Positions 9,033 through 18,043 of a stretch of DNA of 64,000 bases are shown piece by piece (positions within the stretch are counted from its first letter, which is position 1; each line of letters opens with the position of its first letter). The notes under the pieces were generated by a model. That model was not told the origin of the DNA. It was given only the letters and a program-made list of their open reading frames with translations, and searched no databases. The position numbers and the translations under genes were made by a program. This stretch comes from Natrinema amylolyticum. GTDB taxonomy: Archaea; Halobacteriota; Halobacteria; Halobacteriales; Natrialbaceae. The DNA is taken from NCBI RefSeq assembly GCF_020515625.1, contig NZ_JAIWPJ010000001.1, positions 1,116,001 to 1,180,000 on the forward strand. Direction: 5' to 3'.

Positions 9033-9641
9033 CTACCGCCAGAACCGCTTTGCGAACCGCGAGAGCAGTCCCTCCTCGGGCGCGCTCACGGTCTCCCAGA
9101 GGGTAAACGCCTCCACGACATCGGCGGCCTCGCTGCCGACGTGATCCTCGGTATCGGGGGCGACGACGACGAGGTTGATCTCGTAATGACCGTGATAGCC
9201 GAACTTCAGTAACGTCCGGTCGCGGAAGCCGGCGACGAACTCGCGGACGTCGTCCGGAATCTCGTCGGCGACGAGAACGAACGTGAAGTCCGTCCCAAAG
9301 TGTTCCTCGTCGGCGACGACGCGCTCGTCGGCGAGCTCGTGACCGAGGTCGACGAGTCGCTCGAGTTCCGCGACCGTCGGCCGGGAGTCGCGTCGGGCGA
9401 AGAGATACTCCTCGGCCTCGTGGTCGGCGTAACTCAACGCCGGGTGGAAGAACTGTTTCTGGCTGAGCACGCGCATTTCCCCGTAGAGGTCCCATCGTTC
9501 GCCGCCGACGCGGCGATCCTTCTCGAGGTCGTAGTTGTACATCAGCCGGTCGGACACCCGATCGAGATACTCGTCGTCCCAGTCGGGCACCGCTTCGCGG
9601 ATCTCCGCCGGCAGTTCTGCTGGTTGCGTTTTTTCGCTCAT
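9033..9641 (-). CDS. Conserved haloarchaeal protein of unknown function
   Basis: A 202-residue soluble acidic protein. It starts with a helical segment (PDWDDEYLDRVSDRLMYNYD), then ERWDLYGEMRVLSQKQFFHPALSYAD, and a C-terminal half rich in beta strands (FTFVLVADEIPDDVREFVAGF; KFGYHGHYEINLVVVAP). No catalytic motif, membrane helix or metal site is obvious. I believe it belongs to a haloarchaea-restricted DUF family (possibly DUF8052) but cannot check. The convergent cstA gene ends 81 bases away. Confidence 0.75.
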   Translation of the reverse strand: MSEKTQPAELPAEIREAVPDWDDEYLDRVSDRLMYNYDLEKDRRVGGERWDLYGEMRVLSQKQFFHPALSYADHEAEEYLFARRDSRPTVAELERLVDLGHELADERVVADEEHFGTDFTFVLVADEIPDDVREFVAGFRDRTLLKFGYHGHYEINLVVVAPDTEDHVGSEAADVVEAFTLWETVSAPEEGLLSRFAKRFWR

Positions 9642-9857
9642 CGTGCGTTATCGGGGTGTGACAGTGATCGCTCACGATCCGACTGCGATTCCGTTCTCGC
9701 CGGATCCGTGACCCGTCCTCTCATACCACCGGTTACCGTCGGGGTATCAAATAATCGTCGGTGGAACGGATGTCGAGACCTCACCTGTCGTCGGTCCGCG
9801 TCGACACAGCCGATAGGCTTTAGCCGCCGGAGACGGAATATCGTGCAAGATAGTCCC

Positions 9858-10088
9858 ATGGGAGGAAAGAAAACCGAGTCCTGCGGCCGCTGTTCCATGT
9901 CGACGGTCGTCGACGTCGCCTCGTCCGACGACGAAGACGACGATGCCGAGGCGAGCCGAGATCCGTTCGGCGAGGCCGCCATCGAGATCGACGACGAGGA
10001 ACTCCGACGGGTATCGCCGGGCGCGTGGGCCGGACGCGTAACCGAGCACCTCGACGACCTCGGTCGCCAACTCATTTACGGCCGATAG
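9858..10088 (+). CDS. Small acidic protein with CGRC motif, unknown function
   Basis: A 76-residue ORF beginning MGGKKTESCGRCSMSTVVDV, with one CxxC pair, then a long Asp/Glu run (SSDDEDDDAEASRDPFGEA) and a C-terminal amphipathic helix (AGRVTEHLDDLGRQLIYG). Codon use and acidity fit a real haloarchaeal gene. TAGGCTTTAG lies 40 bases upstream. The opposite strand also carries an open frame (9747-10070) but with poorer composition. Function unknown; the lone CxxC could bind metal as a dimer. Confidence 0.55.
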   Translation: MGGKKTESCGRCSMSTVVDVASSDDEDDDAEASRDPFGEAAIEIDDEELRRVSPGAWAGRVTEHLDDLGRQLIYGR

Positions 10089-10109
10089 GCGGACCCGGCG
10101 AGTCCGCGC

Positions 10110-10346
10110 TCACGCCATTGTCACGAGATACGTCATCGCGAACAGCAGTATCGCCGCCGTGGCGACGTTGATGAACCCGAACTCGAGGAAATCCAGATAC
10201 GAGAGTCCCCAGACGATCGACCACGCGAACAGCGTCGACAGCACGGCGTTCATCGCGATCAGGACGCGAGGGTCGCCTTGTGAGGACGACACGCCGGCCT
10301 CGAATCCGTCCCTGTCTCCGTCCCGTTCGGTGTCACCATCGCTCAT
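10110..10346 (-). CDS. Small two-helix membrane protein
   Basis: 78 residues from ATG 10346 (MSDGDTERD). The first 30 residues are acidic and polar, followed by two hydrophobic segments: LIAMNAVLSTLFAWSIVWGL and FINVATAAILLFAMTYLVTM. The open frame could begin at 10370 but those residues (MILTSSPC) are not typical. No family recognised. It is convergent with the small CGRC gene and divergent from the next membrane gene. Confidence 0.65.
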   Translation of the reverse strand: MSDGDTERDGDRDGFEAGVSSSQGDPRVLIAMNAVLSTLFAWSIVWGLSYLDFLEFGFINVATAAILLFAMTYLVTMA

Positions 10347-10482
10347 ACAGGGAGAGGACGTCAGTATCACTTATACTGTTCGCTGTCAATACCGACCGTC
10401 TCGACCGCCGGAGTCGGCAACTGCGGCCGAACCGTGACAGCGCACGGTATAGCTCTTTATCGCTCGACGGTCAACGACCCGT

Positions 10483-10803
10483 ATGCGACTTCGAAACCGT
10501 CACGGCGCGTCCGTCGATCCCGTTCCGTTTTTCGTGGTCGTCGGGCTCGCCTTCATGATCCTCCTGTCGTTCGGACCGCTGTACGGACAGGCCCTGGGAT
10601 TCCCACTCGAGATCGCGATCGCGCTCTCCGCGGCGGCGTTCACCGTCGCCGCCGTCGCCGCGTTCTATCGACAAGTATGGACATTCCGGCCGGAACACAC
10701 CAGCGCCGTGCCGTCCGCAGTTCGCGCCGAACGACTGTTTCAGCTCATTCCGATTCTCGCGGCGCTCCTCGTCGCGCTCGCGGTTCCGCTCGTCGTCGGC
10801 TAG
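10483..10803 (+). CDS. Small membrane protein, three hydrophobic segments
   Basis: 106 residues: a short basic N-terminus (MRLRNRHGAS), then PFFVVVGLAFMILLSFGPLYG, IAIALSAAAFTVAAVAAFY and a C-terminal LIPILAALLVALAVPLVVG. The two halves flank a polar stretch RQVWTFRPEHTSAVPSAVRAE likely cytoplasmic. TATA-like TAGCTCTTTATCG lies around 10449-10461, about 25 bases ahead of ATG. No function recognised. Confidence 0.7.
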   Translation: MRLRNRHGASVDPVPFFVVVGLAFMILLSFGPLYGQALGFPLEIAIALSAAAFTVAAVAAFYRQVWTFRPEHTSAVPSAVRAERLFQLIPILAALLVALAVPLVVG

Positions 10804-10912
10804 TCGACCCTCCCGCGACGGACGGGATTGCGCGCCCGTCACGCGCCAGCGGTCATGAGACAGTGACACACATCCGCATAATACTATTGTCGTCCCCGGT
10901 GAACCGTCGAAT

Positions 10913-11116
10913 ATGGGTCTCATCGAATCGATGAAATCGGCGCTCGCGTCGCCCTCGCCGAAAGGCCGTCCCGACGACGGCTCCGAGGGTGCCTACTGGT
11001 GTGACGACTGCGCCGTCCGAATCAGGGATGTCGATCTCGAGGGGGAGCCGGTCTGCCCGGACTGCGGCGCGGAGATGCGCTTCGAGCGCTCGACGGGCCG
11101 GGACTGCGCGTGCTGA
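10913..11116 (+). CDS. Zinc-ribbon small protein
   Basis: 67 residues with a single zinc ribbon: WCDDCAVR near residue 29 and CPDCGAEMRF near 47, followed by a C-terminal CAC. The N-terminus MGLIESMKSALASPSPKG is a short amphipathic helix. ATACTATTG (10880-10888) lies at TATA distance from ATG 10913. The second knuckle is almost identical to that in the protein at 850-996, so they belong to the same broad family. Function unknown. Confidence 0.7.
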   Translation: MGLIESMKSALASPSPKGRPDDGSEGAYWCDDCAVRIRDVDLEGEPVCPDCGAEMRFERSTGRDCAC

Positions 11117-11122
11117 TCAGGA

Positions 11123-12370
11123 TCAGGGCTCCCGAACGACGGCCTCGTCGCCCTGTGCTTCGGGGAAGGGTCCGTCGAACTTCGTCTCCCACTCCGCGTC
11201 GGTGACCAGCGCATCCTCGAGCGCCGCCCGGAGTTTTCCCTCGTCGTAGTCGGTACCGATGAAGACGAGCTCCGTCCGGCGATCGCCGTGTTCGTCGTGC
11301 CACTCGAGGTCGGGTCGGTTCGATCGATACATGTCGCGCTCGACCTCCGGGAGGCTCGCGATCCAGGGCCCCTGTGCGGTGGCCCTGACCGACGGACCGG
11401 CCTGGGCGATCGAGACGCGCATCTCGTTGTCGGCGAGCCAGGCGGTCCCCTTCGAGCGGACGATCGATCGCGGAAGCTCCCGGAGGAACGCGGCGAATCG
11501 CTCGGGATGGAACGGCCTGCGGGACCGATAGACGAACGACGAGACGCCGTATACCTCGTCTGGGTGGTGGTGGCCGCGGTGGTCGTCCTCGTCTCGCCGG
11601 CCGTCGTGATCAGCGTGCCCGCTCTCGTCGTGGTCGTGATCGTCGTCGGCCGACTCGAGCGCTCGCTTCCAGCCCGGAAGGTCGTTCACGCGCCCGGGAT
11701 CGAACAGGCCGGCACCGAGCAGCCGGTCGGGATCGACCCCCGAGAACTCCGTCGGGATCGTCTCGGCCTCGGGCTGGAGCGCGCGGACGAGTTCCTCGGC
11801 CTCCGCGAGTTCCGCCTCGCTACAGAGATCCGCCTTGTTGAGCAAGACGAGGTTCGAGACTTCCACCTGCTCGACCAGCAGATCCGAGAGCGGCCGGTCG
11901 TCCTCGTCTCCCCGGCGCTCCGGCCGCTCCTCGCCCGCGAAAGCCTCGAGGAACGCGGGCGTGTCGAGGACGGTCACGAGCGTGTCGACGTCGTAGAGCG
12001 CGGCGACACGGGATTCGGTGGTGAACAACCGAGCGACCGGAGCGGGCTCGGAAATCCCCGACGACTCGACGACGAGGTGATCGAACGACCGATCGCGAGC
12101 CAGCCTGACCACGGCGGTCTCGAGGTCGTCCTGGAGTTCACAGCAGATACAGCCGTTCGAGAGCTCCGCGACGCCGTCGTCGAGCTCGAGTTCCGAGCCC
12201 TCGGCGACGAGTTCGGCGTCGACGTTGACCTCGCCCATGTCGTTGACGAGGACCGCCAGCGTCCGATCGCCGGCGCTCGAGAGCAGGTGATTGAGCAGCG
12301 TCGTCTTGCCGGCACCGAGACTCCCCGAGAGGATGGTCACCGGGATCTCCCCGTCCGTGTCCGTCTTCAT
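11123..12370 (-). CDS. G3E/CobW family GTPase (metal chaperone)
   Basis: 415 residues from ATG 12370. Walker A GSLGAGKT at residues 16-23, the G3E metal-binding CICC at 74-77, VVESSGISEPAP (switch with the G3E Glu) and NKAD for guanine recognition are all present. A His/Asp-rich insert (HDHDESGHADHDG and HHHPDEVYG) at roughly residues 243-275 is typical of zinc-handling COG0523 proteins. The C-terminal CobW_C domain follows. Metal insertion or buffering of zinc is likely; cobalt is the alternative. The longer open frame to 12484 overlaps the divergent promoter and is rejected. Convergent with the zinc-ribbon gene, six bases apart, an interesting neighbour for a zinc chaperone. Confidence 0.9.
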   Translation of the reverse strand: MKTDTDGEIPVTILSGSLGAGKTTLLNHLLSSAGDRTLAVLVNDMGEVNVDAELVAEGSELELDDGVAELSNGCICCELQDDLETAVVRLARDRSFDHLVVESSGISEPAPVARLFTTESRVAALYDVDTLVTVLDTPAFLEAFAGEERPERRGDEDDRPLSDLLVEQVEVSNLVLLNKADLCSEAELAEAEELVRALQPEAETIPTEFSGVDPDRLLGAGLFDPGRVNDLPGWKRALESADDDHDHDESGHADHDGRRDEDDHRGHHHPDEVYGVSSFVYRSRRPFHPERFAAFLRELPRSIVRSKGTAWLADNEMRVSIAQAGPSVRATAQGPWIASLPEVERDMYRSNRPDLEWHDEHGDRRTELVFIGTDYDEGKLRAALEDALVTDAEWETKFDGPFPEAQGDEAVVREP

Positions 12371-12444
12371 ATCCGGATACTGGGATCGGAGCGCCTTGAA
12401 AGCGAGCCACGAGAGTTTTTGCCGTTCGGTACACAGATACGGGC

Positions 12445-12741
12445 ATGGACCTGGCCGATCGGATCGAAACGTTCCGTGAAACACTCGACGAGTGGCTGCG
12501 GGGGCTCTATCACGGAATGATCACGCATCCGTCGTACGAGAAGATCGAGAAGGAAGCCGAGGACGCCGAGGACGCGTTCATTCTGGCGTGTTTCCCGGAC
12601 GCCTTCGGCATCCCGTCGCCGGTTTCCTACTACACCGCGGAACTGCTCCCCTACCTCGAGGACGAGTTCGAATCGTGGGAGCGACGGCTGTGGGACCGCG
12701 GAACGTACCTCGAACGAAAAGGACAGCAGTATCACTTCTGA
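12445..12741 (+). CDS. Conserved small protein preceding the ArsA ATPase
   Basis: 98 residues, acidic, predicted largely helical: MDLADRIETFRETLDEWLRG, then THPSYEKIEKEAEDAEDAF and PVSYYTAELLPYLEDEFESW. No known catalytic motif. Its TGA overlaps the ATG of the downstream ATPase by one base (TGATG), indicating translational coupling and probably a shared task. The promoter faces the divergent CobW gene within 74 bases. Haloarchaeal homologues likely exist but I cannot name the family. Confidence 0.75.
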   Translation: MDLADRIETFRETLDEWLRGLYHGMITHPSYEKIEKEAEDAEDAFILACFPDAFGIPSPVSYYTAELLPYLEDEFESWERRLWDRGTYLERKGQQYHF

Positions 12742-13715
12742 TGGAACCGTTCGTCTTCTTCGGCGGCAAGGGCGGCGTCGGCAAAACGACCGTCTCGTGT
12801 GCGTACGCGCTCCGCTGTGCGCGCGACGGCGAGCGAACCCTCGTCGTTTCGACCGACCCCGCACACTCCGTCACCGACGTGTTCGACCAGCAGTTCGACG
12901 ACTCCCCGCAGCCGGTCGGGGGAGTCGACGGGCTCGACGCGATGGAGATCGATCCCGAAGACGAGGTGACGCGTCACCTCGATGAGATCCGACAGGACCT
13001 CTCCGAGCAGGTGTCGGCGTCGATGGTCAACGAGATCAACCGCCAACTCGAGATGGCTCACGGCACGCCGGGCGCCTACGAATCGGCCCTGTTCGACCGG
13101 TTCGTCGACGTGATGCGGAACTCCGATCCGTACGATCGCGTCGTCTTCGACACCTCGCCGACGGGCAGCACGCTCCGACTGCTCGGACTCCCCGACCTGC
13201 TTGAGGGCTGGATCGACCGACTGATGCACAAGCGACGGACGAGCATCGACCTCTTCGAAAAGGCCGCCGTCGGGAACAACGAACCGCGCCGCGTCATGGA
13301 GGGCGATCCCGTCCTCGCGCGACTCCAGGGCCGAAAGGAGTTCTTCGAGTTCGCCGGCTCGGCGCTGCACGACGACGCCGCCTTTTTCCTCGTCCTGAAC
13401 CCTGACGAACTCTCGTTGAACGAGACCGAGCGTGCGATCGCCAACCTTCAGGAGAAGGATCTCGCGGTCCGGGGCCTCGTCGCCAACAAACTCACGCCGT
13501 CGCCCGATCCCGACGAGGACGGCCGCGGCGCACGCTACCTCCGCGAGCGCGTCGAGACGGAGACGGAACGTCTCGAGACGATCCGCTCGGAGTTCGAACC
13601 GCCGCTGGTCGCCGAAATCGGCTGGCGGAGTTCGGAAGTCAAGGGCGATCTCCTGGCGGATGTCGCCGACGAACTCGACATCGAAACGACCGCCGAGCCG
13701 CCGACGCACGTCTAG
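12741..13715 (+). CDS. ArsA/Get3-type P-loop ATPase
   Basis: 324 residues. Deviant Walker A GGKGGVGKTT at residues 8-17, with the signature first Lys; switch I STDPAHSVTDVFDQQF near 38; switch II VVFDTSPTGSTLRLLGLPDLL near 133; NKLTPS near the C-terminus for base recognition. It is a single ATPase unit, as in Get3 and archaeal ArsA homologues, not the tandem bacterial ArsA. Metal-binding Cys pairs of arsenite pumps are not evident, so tail-anchored-protein targeting or a chaperone role is more likely than arsenic export. Cotranscribed with the 98-residue gene upstream. Confidence 0.9.
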   Translation: MEPFVFFGGKGGVGKTTVSCAYALRCARDGERTLVVSTDPAHSVTDVFDQQFDDSPQPVGGVDGLDAMEIDPEDEVTRHLDEIRQDLSEQVSASMVNEINRQLEMAHGTPGAYESALFDRFVDVMRNSDPYDRVVFDTSPTGSTLRLLGLPDLLEGWIDRLMHKRRTSIDLFEKAAVGNNEPRRVMEGDPVLARLQGRKEFFEFAGSALHDDAAFFLVLNPDELSLNETERAIANLQEKDLAVRGLVANKLTPSPDPDEDGRGARYLRERVETETERLETIRSEFEPPLVAEIGWRSSEVKGDLLADVADELDIETTAEPPTHV

Positions 13716-13807
13716 CTCGAGTCGGCGGCACGGATTTGCTACGTCCACTCATACCACTCCGCCGCCGGACAGAAACCCGTTTAGGCGGGCCGCACCACCG
13801 ACGGATA

Positions 13808-15007
13808 ATGAGTACGAGTTACCGAATCGGACTCGTCGGCAAACCCTCCGTCGGCAAGTCCTCCTTCTTCAACGCAGCGACGATGAACGACGTGCCCGAG
13901 GGGGCCTACCCGTTCACGACGATCGATCCCAGCGTGGGCGAGGCCTACGCTCGCGTCGACTGTGCGGCACCCGAGTTCGACGAGGAGTGCACGCCGAACG
14001 TCGGCTACTGCGACCACGGGACCCGCTTCGTCCCGACGAAACTCGTCGACGTCGCCGGGCTGATCCCCGGCGCACACGAGGGCAACGGGCTGGGCAATCA
14101 GTTCCTCTCCGACCTCAACGAGACCGACGTGCTCGTCCACGTCGTCGACTTCTCCGGGAAGACGGACGCCGAAGGCGAACCCACCGAGGGCCACGACCCG
14201 CGAGACGACATCGGGTTCTTAGAGGAGGAGCTCGATCAGTGGTATCTGGGCGTCTTAGAGAAGGGGATCAATCGATACGAGTCGGGCTACACTACTGAGG
14301 ACGACGCTATCGAGGAAGAGCTCGCCGAACAGATGAGCGCGTTCAAGACGACCGAGGACGAGATCAAACGACTCATCCGACGCGTCGACGTCGGCTTCGA
14401 TCCCGCCGCGTGGGACGAGGACGACCAGCTCGCGCTCGCCCGCGAGATCCGGAAAGAGACCAAGCCGATGGTCATCGCGGCGAACAAGATGGACACGCCC
14501 GAGGCACAGGAAAACTACGAGGAGATTACCAGCGATCCCGACTACGATCACCTGACGATCGTCCCCTGCAGCGCCCACGCCGAGAAGGCCCTCAAGTCGG
14601 CCGACCAGGCCGGTGTCGTCGACTATCGGCCCGGCGACGCTGAGTTCGAAATCGTAGACGACGTCTCGGGCGAGCAGGAACAGGGCTTAGAACAGATTCG
14701 CGACTTCCTCGACGAGTTCGGCGCGACGGGCGTTCAGGCGGCCCTCGAGACGGCGCTCTTCGACGTGCTCGGCGTCACACCGGTGTTCCCCGGCGGTGCG
14801 AACGGGTTGGGGAACGAGCGGGGCGAAGTGCTGCCGGACTGTTACCTGATTCCGCCGAACTCGACCGCGGAGGACTTCGCCTACAGTCTCCACTCCGACA
14901 TTGGCGACGGCTTCCTCCACGCAATCGACTGCCGAACGAACCGTCAACTGGGCAAGGACTACGAAGTCGAGTCTCGAGACGTGATCGAAGTAATTACGAC
15001 GAACTGA
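13808..15007 (+). CDS. ychF: Redox-regulated ATPase YchF/Obg-type GTPase
   Basis: 399 residues. G1 GKPSVGKS at residues 11-18, G3 DVAGLIPGAHEGNGLGNQFL near 80, and NKMD near 226. A long helical insertion lies between, then a TGS domain at the C-terminus (DCYLIPPNSTAEDFAYSLHS, ending VIEVITTN). The archaeal-type length and TGS position match the Obg subfamily that includes YchF/OLA1; the base-recognition motif is NKMD rather than NMxE, so GTP specificity is plausible. Likely ribosome-associated. TATA-like sequence upstream (CCCGTTTAGGCGG, 13767-13779). Single gene. Confidence 0.92.
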   Translation: MSTSYRIGLVGKPSVGKSSFFNAATMNDVPEGAYPFTTIDPSVGEAYARVDCAAPEFDEECTPNVGYCDHGTRFVPTKLVDVAGLIPGAHEGNGLGNQFLSDLNETDVLVHVVDFSGKTDAEGEPTEGHDPRDDIGFLEEELDQWYLGVLEKGINRYESGYTTEDDAIEEELAEQMSAFKTTEDEIKRLIRRVDVGFDPAAWDEDDQLALAREIRKETKPMVIAANKMDTPEAQENYEEITSDPDYDHLTIVPCSAHAEKALKSADQAGVVDYRPGDAEFEIVDDVSGEQEQGLEQIRDFLDEFGATGVQAALETALFDVLGVTPVFPGGANGLGNERGEVLPDCYLIPPNSTAEDFAYSLHSDIGDGFLHAIDCRTNRQLGKDYEVESRDVIEVITTN

Positions 15008-15277
15008 TCGACGGGCGGGTCGGTCGTTCCCTCGCGGGACCGTCCGCTCGTTGCCGCTCGAGTTGTACTGAGGAAGCGCGTGGAGCGGTACTATCGTCGC
15101 ATATCACGTGATTCTCGACGACGAAACACCGAATCCGCTCTCTGCGATCCGTCGGGTCGCGCACAAATACGGAGAAGCATCAGTTTGCGAGACGTCGACA
15201 GCTCGGTATCGATCCGAACGGCATGTCATCGTCCGGCGCAGTCGGGCGGCCGATCGGGGTCGAAACCGAGGTCTCCA

Positions 15278-17233
15278 TTAGTCCCGTGACGGATGAACGT
15301 AGCCGATCGACCGGACGTCGCCGTACCGGAGCGTCGCGTACCCGATCTCGTCGGCGTCGACGGAGACGGTATCTCCCTCCGCGAACTCGCCGTCGATCTC
15401 CTCGTCGAGATCGATCTCGGTGGATTCTCCGGCTCCCCGGACATGCAGCGTGAGTTCCGACGCGGGAACCGAATCGCCGCCGACGTGTTCGATCGTCCCC
15501 TCGTCCTCGTCGAACTCGAGTTGGACCCGCGGTCGCGGATGGGTCCCGCCGACGCGGACGTCGTCCTCGCCCCAGACGACGGTGACGTTCGCACCGACCT
15601 CGACGTCGTCGACCTCGATCGTCGCCCCCGAAGAGACGGTCTCCGCCTCGTCGGCCCACTGCGTGTCGGCCGGCTCGTCGTCGATCAGCAGTTCGTACTC
15701 GTCGGCCGGGCGTTCGCTCTCGTCCTCGAATCGGAGCGTCGCAGAGAGCGTCTCGCTCTCGAAGTCGTAGTCGAAGTCAACGGCACCCGGCGGTCGGGCG
15801 CGGAAGTGTCCGATACTGTCCTGGTGAGTCGTTCCGTCCCAGCAGACGAGGACGGTGTCACCGGGGCGGATATCCTCAACGGTCGCCTCGTCTCCCGTAC
15901 TCATCGTTCCGGACCACGGCTGGACGGTCGTTCGCGGCTCGGGACCGTCCTCGCGGGGTCGGTACGCCGGCCGTTCGTCGTAGACGACGATGGAGACCTG
16001 CTCGCCGTCGAGCGGGAATTCGTCCGCGTACTCGACGGTGAGCGTCCCGGCGTCGACGTCGTAGTCGTACTCGAACTGGAAGTGACTGAGGATCGTCGTC
16101 CCGCTCGAGCTCCCGCCGAGTTCGTGGTCGTGACGGAGCCGGATCGACAGGTTCGGCTCGACGTCGTCCATGTCGATGACGATCGTATCGCCTTCCTCGA
16201 GGGTGCCGTGACCGTCGGCCCAGATGTCGCGGTCGTACTCCTCGCCGCCGACTTCGAGCGTGAGGTCCTCGATCGGGGTCGGATCGCCGCGGCCGATCTC
16301 GATCTCGAGAACGTCGTCGTCGAGGTCGACGTCTCGCTCGGGCCGGAGATGTCCCGGACTATCGTGTTCGCGGACCTTTCGCTCGGCCGCGAGGTCACGC
16401 TCGACGGTGACGGTCACGAGGGAGCCGTCGACCTCGACCGTGGGATCGCCCGTCGTCGCCATGTACGACAGTTCGCCCTTGAGCGATTCGACCAGTTCGT
16501 CGGTGACGTTGGACGCGTCCTCGAAGGCGATCGCGTTGTTCATCTCGATCGTATCCGGATCGAGCACGGTTAGCGCTTGAGCGATGTATTTGACGGAAAC
16601 CTCGTCGCTGGCGTTCGGCGGTTGATAGTCGTTACCGATCTGGACGTTGTAGCCGGCATGCTCTCCCTCGAAGAGGTCGAAGGCCTCCTCGAGCAGGGGG
16701 TCGGCGTCCAGCAGCCGCTCGGCTTCGCCCGCATTCGCGGCGAGGGAATCAGCGATCGTCTCGGTATCTTCGGCGAGCACGGCGACCGTATCGGTGACGG
16801 CGGCGACCATCTCGTCGGTCTCGTAGCGTTCGTACTCGACACCGCCGTCGGTCTCGCGCGTTTCGCCCTCGCTCTCGAGGTCGAAATCACCGGTGAGGAC
16901 AGTGAGCGGCGAGGAATATCCGTCTCCAGTCGTATAGATGGTAGCCTGTTTCGAGATGGACTCGGCGTCGATCCGGAGCCGTCCGGTGGTGGGGCGGGGC
17001 TGATAGGGTTCGTTTGCCTTTCGTCGGCGCTCGAAGTCGATCACTCTCGCCATCAGCGAGTCCGAGTGAGCCGAGGCCGGGAGATACTCGAGGAGGCTAT
17101 CTACGGATTCCGACTCGGCGTCGTCACCGGACTGGGCAGCCGTGTCCGTCGCACTGACGGCGTTTCCTGCCAGTGCAATGGTCATCGTCGTGCCGATGCT
17201 GCCGAGGAGGGTACGGCGGGGACACTGTGGCAT
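15278..17233 (-). CDS. Secreted Tat-substrate-like protein with four beta-domain repeats
   Basis: 651 residues from ATG 17233. The N-terminus MPQCPRRTLLGSIGTTMTIA is a twin-arginine-like signal ending in an Ala-rich region. Residues about 35-290 form one domain (start SLLEYLPASAHSDSLMARVI) of the haloarchaeal lipoprotein/receptor style. From about residue 300 four units of 85-98 residues follow, starting near 300, 384, 483 and 571; each has a sequence of the type DYDxDxxTLxVxxxDE, then L-T-h-x-h-x-G/D, then DGDTVxVDxDDVxxG and ends with a beta strand, suggesting immunoglobulin-like sandwiches. The open frame runs on to 17965 but that is a shadow of the SRPBCC gene. Extracellular binding or structural role is inferred. 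Confidence 0.8.
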   Translation of the reverse strand: MPQCPRRTLLGSIGTTMTIALAGNAVSATDTAAQSGDDAESESVDSLLEYLPASAHSDSLMARVIDFERRRKANEPYQPRPTTGRLRIDAESISKQATIYTTGDGYSSPLTVLTGDFDLESEGETRETDGGVEYERYETDEMVAAVTDTVAVLAEDTETIADSLAANAGEAERLLDADPLLEEAFDLFEGEHAGYNVQIGNDYQPPNASDEVSVKYIAQALTVLDPDTIEMNNAIAFEDASNVTDELVESLKGELSYMATTGDPTVEVDGSLVTVTVERDLAAERKVREHDSPGHLRPERDVDLDDDVLEIEIGRGDPTPIEDLTLEVGGEEYDRDIWADGHGTLEEGDTIVIDMDDVEPNLSIRLRHDHELGGSSSGTTILSHFQFEYDYDVDAGTLTVEYADEFPLDGEQVSIVVYDERPAYRPREDGPEPRTTVQPWSGTMSTGDEATVEDIRPGDTVLVCWDGTTHQDSIGHFRARPPGAVDFDYDFESETLSATLRFEDESERPADEYELLIDDEPADTQWADEAETVSSGATIEVDDVEVGANVTVVWGEDDVRVGGTHPRPRVQLEFDEDEGTIEHVGGDSVPASELTLHVRGAGESTEIDLDEEIDGEFAEGDTVSVDADEIGYATLRYGDVRSIGYVHPSRD

Positions 17234-17424
17234 ACGAGTCGTATTTCTTCCCACCCATATAAGTAGGTTTTCATTACATTCTGTTTCGTTAACCACTCCC
17301 GCCGATCGGAGCGGACAGTCGAACCGACTTCCCCCGGTCCAGTCGCTCGAGAGCGGGGGACCGAGAGCGAAGAACGAGTCGCAGACGACGGCGCAGTCGC
17401 CGCGAACCCCGCTTCCCGTCGTCC

Positions 17425-17835
17425 TCAAGCGAGTTCGGTTTCGATCGTCTCGAGGATACCCTCGAGCTCTCCCCGTCGCTTCCAGGCGGCGATCCGGTCG
17501 CCAAACGGCAGCGGGGCGGCGAGTCCGACCGCCGATCGGATCGTCACTCGGGTTCGCTCGGCGTCGACGGACTCGGTCTCGAGCCACGTCTCCATCTCCG
17601 AGAAGGGGCCGTGTTCGCCCTCCTGCGTGTAGTAGATCGCGTCCTCGCGGTCCTCGAATCGCAGCGGCAACCGGATACCGGGGCCGCTGGCGACGACGAT
17701 CGTCGCGTCGTCCTCGTCGTCGACGGTCTCGACCGAAAAGCTTCCCTCGGCTTCGACGATCGCCGCCGGCTCGAGCCATGCCGATAGCTCGGCCGAAGAG
17801 ACGTCGACGACTCGAGAGACCGATACCTCGCGCAT
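17425..17835 (-). CDS. SRPBCC (START-like) superfamily protein
   Basis: 136 residues from ATG 17835. It opens REVSVSRVVDVSSAELSAWLEP, the beta1-helix pattern of SRPBCC/polyketide-cyclase folds, and closes with LPFGDRIAAWKRRGELEGILETIETEL, the long C-terminal helix that lines the pocket. A helix-grip ligand-binding protein is inferred; ligand unknown. The open frame to 17946 adds residues with TATA-like AAAAACCG DNA and is rejected. It lies 191 bases upstream of the secreted repeat protein on the same strand. Confidence 0.75.
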   Translation of the reverse strand: MREVSVSRVVDVSSAELSAWLEPAAIVEAEGSFSVETVDDEDDATIVVASGPGIRLPLRFEDREDAIYYTQEGEHGPFSEMETWLETESVDAERTRVTIRSAVGLAAPLPFGDRIAAWKRRGELEGILETIETELA

Positions 17836-18043
17836 ATCGGTTCCGTCCCACCGAATCACCATAAAAACCGTCGTACCGGTGGAATCGAACGCGATCGTAT
17901 CGACTCCGCACGGGACGCGCCCGCTTTCTCTCCAGACACGCGTCATCGGCGGCCGAAGGCGTCACCGGCGGGGCGACGCGAGTAGCGGCGACGACCGTGG
18001 TGAGGCGACAGGTTCTCGTCGGCGGCTCACTACTGATCCGATA

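Noticed and set aside
15278-17965. An 895-codon open frame on the minus strand
   Set aside because: Its first 244 codons are out-of-frame shadow of the SRPBCC gene and of GC-rich intergenic DNA; the signal peptide at 17233 marks the true start.
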